Below, piece after piece: positions 60,655 to 64,000 of a DNA stretch of 64,000 bases. A model generated the notes under the pieces. It worked only from the letters and a program-made list of their open reading frames with translations. It was not told where the DNA came from and searched no databases. The stretch is taken from assembly GCF_900100965.1 (NCBI RefSeq), contig NZ_FMUJ01000002.1, positions 1,175,869-1,239,868 of the forward strand, given 5' to 3'. Position numbers and translations under genes: made by a program. Source of the DNA: Variovorax sp. EL159 (GTDB taxonomy: Bacteria; Pseudomonadota; Gammaproteobacteria; Burkholderiales; Burkholderiaceae_C). Numbering within the stretch: position 1 is the first letter of the stretch; each line of letters starts with the position of its first letter.

Positions 60655-61713
60655 ATGCTTTTGTTGGGAATCGAATCATCCTGCGATGAAACCGGCGTGG
60701 CGTTGGTCGAGTCGCACGGCAACGCGCTGCCGCTGCTGCGTTCGCACGCGCTGCACAGCCAGATCGCCATGCACCAGGCCTACGGCGGCGTGGTGCCCGA
60801 GCTGGCCAGCCGCGATCACATCCGCCGCGTGCTGCCATTGACCGAGGCCGTCATGGCCGAGGCGGGCCGTTCGCTGGGCGAGATCGACGTGGTGGCCTAC
60901 ACGCGCGGCCCGGGCCTGGCGGGCGCGTTGCTCGTGGGCGCGGGCGTGGCCTGCGCGCTGGGCGTGGCGCTGGGCAAGCCGGTGCTGGGCGTGCATCACC
61001 TCGAAGGGCATCTGCTGTCGCCGTTCCTGAGCGCCGATCCGCCGGAGTTTCCGTTCGTCGCGCTGCTGGTTTCGGGTGGTCATACGCAATTGATGCGGGT
61101 CGATGGCGTGGGCCGCTACGAACTGCTCGGCGAAACCATCGACGACGCGGCCGGCGAGGCCTTCGACAAGAGCGCCAAGCTCATGGGCCTGCCGTATCCG
61201 GGCGGCCCCTGGCTCGCGAAGCTGGCAGAAGGCGGCAGCGCCACCGCCTTCAAGCTGCCGCGGCCATTGCTGCACAGCGGCGATCTCGATTTTTCTTTTG
61301 CAGGCCTGAAGACGGCCGTGCTCACGCAGGCGAAAAAGCTGGGCGATCAGCTCGAAGCGAACAAGGCCGACCTGGCGGCGTCCACGCAGGCCGCCATCGT
61401 CGAGGTGCTGTTGAAGAAATCGCTCGCCGCGCTCGACCAGACGGGGCTCAAGCGGCTCGTCGTGGCCGGTGGCGTGGGGGCGAACAAGAACCTGCGCGAA
61501 CAGCTGAATGCCGCGTGTGCAAAGCGCAAGGTGCGCGTGCACTACCCCGAGCTGCACCTGTGCACCGACAACGGCGCCATGATCGCCATGGCCGCTGCCA
61601 TGCGGCTGCAGTCGGGCCTGTCGCAGGCCACCGAGCGCTATGCCTTCGACGTCAGGCCGCGATGGCCGATGGCATCGCTGACGGCCGAGGCGTCGCTACC
61701 GGAAAGCGCGTAA
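60655..61713 (+). CDS. tsaD: tRNA threonylcarbamoyladenosine synthase component TsaD
   Basis: A 352-residue ASKHA-fold enzyme that, with TsaB and TsaE, transfers threonylcarbamoyl to A37 of ANN-decoding tRNAs. The N-terminal [18 protein letters not shown], the metal-binding [14 protein letters not shown] (two His near 111-115), VSGGHTQLM, and the C-terminal [17 protein letters not shown] with [16 protein letters not shown] are intact. The last 62 bases overlap the convergent hydrolase gene. Essential in most bacteria. Confidence 0.96.
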   Translation: MLLLGIESSCDETGVALVESHGNALPLLRSHALHSQIAMHQAYGGVVPELASRDHIRRVLPLTEAVMAEAGRSLGEIDVVAYTRGPGLAGALLVGAGVACALGVALGKPVLGVHHLEGHLLSPFLSADPPEFPFVALLVSGGHTQLMRVDGVGRYELLGETIDDAAGEAFDKSAKLMGLPYPGGPWLAKLAEGGSATAFKLPRPLLHSGDLDFSFAGLKTAVLTQAKKLGDQLEANKADLAASTQAAIVEVLLKKSLAALDQTGLKRLVVAGGVGANKNLREQLNAACAKRKVRVHYPELHLCTDNGAMIAMAAAMRLQSGLSQATERYAFDVRPRWPMASLTAEASLPESA

Positions 61714-62410
61714 CCGACTGGTTGCGTATGCGGCCGCGCGAAGAAGGCAGCGGCAGCACGTCGAGCACATTGCGCCAGAGCTGGCGCCACTCGGGCCAGT
61801 CGTGGCCGCCTTCGGTGGTGAACACGCGCCCCGGGGGCAGGGCGTCCGCCAGCAGCTTGTGGTTGCTGGCAAAGCGGTCGGCCAGGCCGAAACCCAGGTA
61901 GAGCTGAGGCAGGTCCTTGGAAGGCTGCGGCTCCAGGTACTGCTGGAAGAAGGGCCAGAGCTTGCGGTCGGGTTCTTCGTCGGGCTGCGGCCCGGTGGGC
62001 GCCTGCCAGGTGCGCAGGCCGCCGGCCTTCTTGATCTCCGCGCCGAGCACACGGCGGCCCAGGTACGGGGCCAGCGCCACGATGCCGTCGACCGAGCCCG
62101 GCCGCGCCAGTTCGTGGATCAATGCGCCGAAGCCGCCGATGGAAATGCCCACGAGCCAGATCGAGGTGTAGCCCTTGGCACGTTGCGGCTCGATGACGTC
62201 CGCATGCAGGCGCTCGCTGAGCGTCTGGTCGTAGTAGTAGGAAACGTCCGCGTCGACCAGCAGCGAGTCGGCTGCAAGGTGGCGCTCCCGCACGGCGCTG
62301 ATGAAGCCTTCGCGCTCGAACTCTTCGGGCTTGAGGTACGCGCCAGGCAGAAAGATCAGGAGCGTGTCGGAACGATGGTGGTCGTTGGCTGGCTGAAAGT
62401 GCGTTTTCAT
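61652..62410 (-). CDS. Alpha/beta hydrolase of unknown specificity
   Basis: A 252-residue protein with an alpha/beta-hydrolase core: [20 protein letters not shown] near the N-terminus, the nucleophile elbow [14 protein letters not shown] (about residues 92-105) and the catalytic His in [14 protein letters not shown] (about 199-212). The predicted acid is in [13 protein letters not shown]. The last 20 residues are antisense to the 3' end of tsaD and look unconserved, so the frame has extended into its neighbour. The gene is monocistronic; a palindrome upstream may be its operator. Confidence 0.75.
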   Translation of the reverse strand: MKTHFQPANDHHRSDTLLIFLPGAYLKPEEFEREGFISAVRERHLAADSLLVDADVSYYYDQTLSERLHADVIEPQRAKGYTSIWLVGISIGGFGALIHELARPGSVDGIVALAPYLGRRVLGAEIKKAGGLRTWQAPTGPQPDEEPDRKLWPFFQQYLEPQPSKDLPQLYLGFGLADRFASNHKLLADALPPGRVFTTEGGHDWPEWRQLWRNVLDVLPLPSSRGRIRNQSVTRFPVATPRPSAMPSAIAA

Positions 62411-62492
62411 GGTGCCTTTGGGGGCACCCGATCCGCACCGTCGGGAACTCGATGCGTTTACGAGACGCCCACGAAGAAGAAAGTACTAAGAA

Positions 62493-62513
62493 AACGTCAC
62501 ATCATGTGACGTT
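62493..62513. promoter_or_regulatory. Perfect 21-bp palindrome upstream of the hydrolase gene
   Basis: Arms AACGTCACAT and ATGTGACGTT flank a single central C, 83 bp upstream of the hydrolase ATG at 62410. The TCACAT/ATGTGA core suggests a dimeric regulator site (CRP/FNR-like orientation is reversed, so not a standard CRP box). Confidence 0.55.
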
Positions 62514-62537
62514 ATCCGGCGCTATTGTGAATAGGGT

Positions 62538-62561
62538 GCTTGTTTAATGTCAAAAACAAGC
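62538..62561. terminator. Hairpin downstream of hsp20
   Basis: A perfect 8-bp inverted repeat, GCTTGTTT (62538-62545) and AAACAAGC (62554-62561), lies 38 bases past the hsp20 stop, in the gap to the hydrolase promoter. It could end hsp20 transcription. Confidence 0.45.
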
Positions 62562-62598
62562 CGCTACTAACATTTTCCTCTTGTGGGCATCCGCAAAG

Positions 62599-62970
62599 TT
62601 AGTCAATTTGCAACTGAGAGGCTTGGCTTGCCGGCACCAGTTTTCCGAGCTTGAGCGTGAGCACGCCGTTCTCGATCTTGGCGTTGCTCGTGGCCACGTC
62701 GATGTCCTGCGGCAGCTCGTAGGCGGCCTTGAACTGCCGCTTGGCTTCGACCTTGCTGTCGATGCGGATTACGGCGCCTTCGATGCTGATCGACAGGTCT
62801 TCGCGCGAGAGGCCCGGCACGTCGAGCGAGAGGGTCCAGCTCTTGTCGTCCTGCTCGACGAGCGGGGAGCGGCGGGCACCGGCGAAGGCGTCGTTCACGA
62901 AGCGCTCGAAGGCGTGGTCATGCGCGCGGGGCGTGAAGCGGGCGGTGCGAAGCGTGGGTGCGAAGAACAT
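62599..62970 (-). CDS. Hsp20/alpha-crystallin family small heat-shock protein
   Basis: A 123-residue holdase chaperone. The alpha-crystallin domain covers about residues 38-115: SWTLSLDVPGLSREDLSISI, IRIDSKVEAKRQFKAAYELP, and the hallmark ENGVLTLKL. The N-terminus is short. The C-terminal IxI/V anchor motif is not obvious, so oligomerisation may be unusual. The ATG at 62970 is preceded by AGGAG at nine bases. A sigma32-like promoter lies about 95 bp upstream. Confidence 0.9.
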   Translation of the reverse strand: MFFAPTLRTARFTPRAHDHAFERFVNDAFAGARRSPLVEQDDKSWTLSLDVPGLSREDLSISIEGAVIRIDSKVEAKRQFKAAYELPQDIDVATSNAKIENGVLTLKLGKLVPASQASQLQID

Positions 62971-63063
62971 GATGAAAAGCTCCTGGATGAACACAATGGG
63001 GACAAGGAATGTGTGTCCCTTACACTGCGCGGCCGTTCAATCGTGAGTGCCGCTTGACACCTC

Positions 63064-63091
63064 ATCTAGGCGCATCGGCAAGCGTTTCAAG
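63064..63091 (-). promoter_or_regulatory. Heat-shock (sigma32-type) promoter of hsp20
   Basis: On the minus strand CTTGAAA (63091-63085) and CCTAGAT (63070-63064) are separated by 14 bp, close to the sigma32 consensus. It gives a leader of about 85-90 bases and lies just upstream of the divergent ABC binding-protein ATG. Confidence 0.6.
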
Positions 63092-63094
63092 ACA

Positions 63095-64000
63095 ATGAAT
63101 CCCCCCTTTATTTGGCGCCGCCAGGCCTTGAAATTCGCGGCGCTGGCGCTATGCGCGAGGCCTTTCGCGGCGCTCGCACAGGCACCGCAGGCGGCGCCCA
63201 TCCGCCTCGCGTTGATCGAAAGCATGAGCGGTCCGTTTGCCAACACGGGCGAGGCGGTGTTCCGCAATCTGCTGTGGGCGGTGGAGCGCGTGAACGCGCG
63301 CGGCGGCGTGAAGCTGCCCGGCGGTGCGCGGCCCCTGCAACTGGACCGCTACGACAGCAAGGGGCAGAACGAGGAAGCGCTTTCCGCGCTGCGCGCCGCC
63401 ATGGACGACGGCGCGCGCATCGTGCTGCAGGGCAACTCGTCGGCCACTGCCGCGGCGCTGGTCGATGCCATCGACAAGAACAACGAGCGCGACCCCGCGC
63501 GGCGCGTGATCTTCCTGAACTACGCGGCGGTCGATCCGGTGCTCACCAACGAGCGCTGCAGCTTCTGGCACTTCCGCTTCGACGCGCATGCCGACATGCG
63601 CGTGGCCGCGCTGATGGACGTGCTGAAAGACGATGCGGCGCTCAAGCGCGTCTACCTGATCGGACAGGACTACAGCTTCGGCCAGGCGGTGCTGCGCGAG
63701 TCGCGCCGACAGCTCGGCGTGCAGCGGCCCGACGTCGAGATCGTCGGCGACGAACTGCATCCGATGGGCAAGGTGAAAGACTTCGCGCCCTACGCCACGA
63801 AGATCATCGCCAGCGGTGCGCAGGCCGTGATCACCGGCAACTGGGGCAACGACCTCACGCTGCTCGTGAAGGCCGCGCGCGAGGCGGGTTTCAACGGTAG
63901 CTTCTATACCTTCTACGGCAATGCACTCGGTGCGCCCGCGGCCATCGGCGATGCGGGCATCGGCCGCGTGGTGGCGGTGGCCGACTGGCTGCCCAATGTG
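63095..64000 (+). CDS. ABC branched-chain amino acid-type binding protein, 3' end cut by window
   Basis: The first 302 codons of a type I periplasmic binding protein of the LivK/amide-urea class; the frame is open to the window edge. A signal peptide (about residues 1-29, FAALALCARPFAALAQA) is followed by IRLALIESMSGPFANTGEAV, RNLLWAVERVNARGGVKLPG, VLQGNSSATAAALVDAI and YLIGQDYSFGQAVLRE, typical of this family. The ligand cannot be assigned. The ATG at 63095 is used because the signal sequence starts there. Confidence 0.85.
   Translation, partial: MNPPFIWRRQALKFAALALCARPFAALAQAPQAAPIRLALIESMSGPFANTGEAVFRNLLWAVERVNARGGVKLPGGARPLQLDRYDSKGQNEEALSALRAAMDDGARIVLQGNSSATAAALVDAIDKNNERDPARRVIFLNYAAVDPVLTNERCSFWHFRFDAHADMRVAALMDVLKDDAALKRVYLIGQDYSFGQAVLRESRRQLGVQRPDVEIVGDELHPMGKVKDFAPYATKIIASGAQAVITGNWGNDLTLLVKAAREAGFNGSFYTFYGNALGAPAAIGDAGIGRVVAVADWLPNV

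Overview
The window is GC-rich, densely coded bacterial chromosome with no rRNA, tRNA, prophage or CRISPR. Gene content and style point to a betaproteobacterium of the Comamonadaceae, most like Variovorax: a czcICBAD island with CzcI, NasR-controlled nitrate assimilation, rpsU followed by a YqeY gene, short GCTATC/GATAGC palindromes, and GC-rich intergenic palindromes that read as LGEG- or PHPNP-type peptides. The assignment comes from recognised protein families, not from a database search.

Left part (1-15.3 kb): a translationally coupled suhB-like / FUSC / MscS operon; trmJ and cysE; a divergent cadR-cadA metal pair with a 19-bp-spacer MerR promoter; an unusual cysteinyl-tRNA synthetase gene preceded by a cysteine-rich leader ORF and an intrinsic terminator; a CMD-family / HxlR-regulator divergent pair with two palindromic operators; a CPA2 antiporter. 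A two-component system then faces the czcI-czcC-czcB-czcA-czcD metal efflux cluster (15.4-22.9 kb).

Middle (23-43 kb): mogA, darP, pmbA, an AraC regulator, a hydrolase-MFS pair under a palindromic operator with no adjacent regulator, a secreted M4 protease, a complete polyol/sugar ABC transporter operon with a xylitol/sorbitol-type dehydrogenase, LysR and TauE genes, a NUDIX-YqeY-rpsU group, and a coupled sterol desaturase / YiiX-like lipoprotein / flavoprotein operon. A 1278-residue membrane M48 peptidase follows (43.5-47.4 kb).

Right part (47.4-60.6 kb): one leftward nitrate/nitrite assimilation cluster: nasR, then a sigma54-type promoter and NasR-type attenuator leader, nrtA-nrtB-nrtD, nirB, a periplasmic protein with two nitrate-sensor-like P-boxes, nirD, nasA, ybiB and cobA (siroheme for NirB). 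NrtABD imports nitrate, NasA reduces it to nitrite, NirBD reduces nitrite to ammonium, and NasR with the leader makes this nitrate-dependent. The window ends with tsaD, a small hydrolase, hsp20 with a heat-shock-type promoter, and the start of a branched-chain amino acid-type ABC binding protein cut by the window edge.

The most novel-looking signal is the cysS leader (10.71-10.88 kb): a promoter placed so that the leader ORF would be leaderless, a 25-codon ORF with three Cys codons, and a terminator that an alternative pairing could prevent. Also notable are dispersed palindromic repeats that have become part of NrtB and NirD coding sequence.
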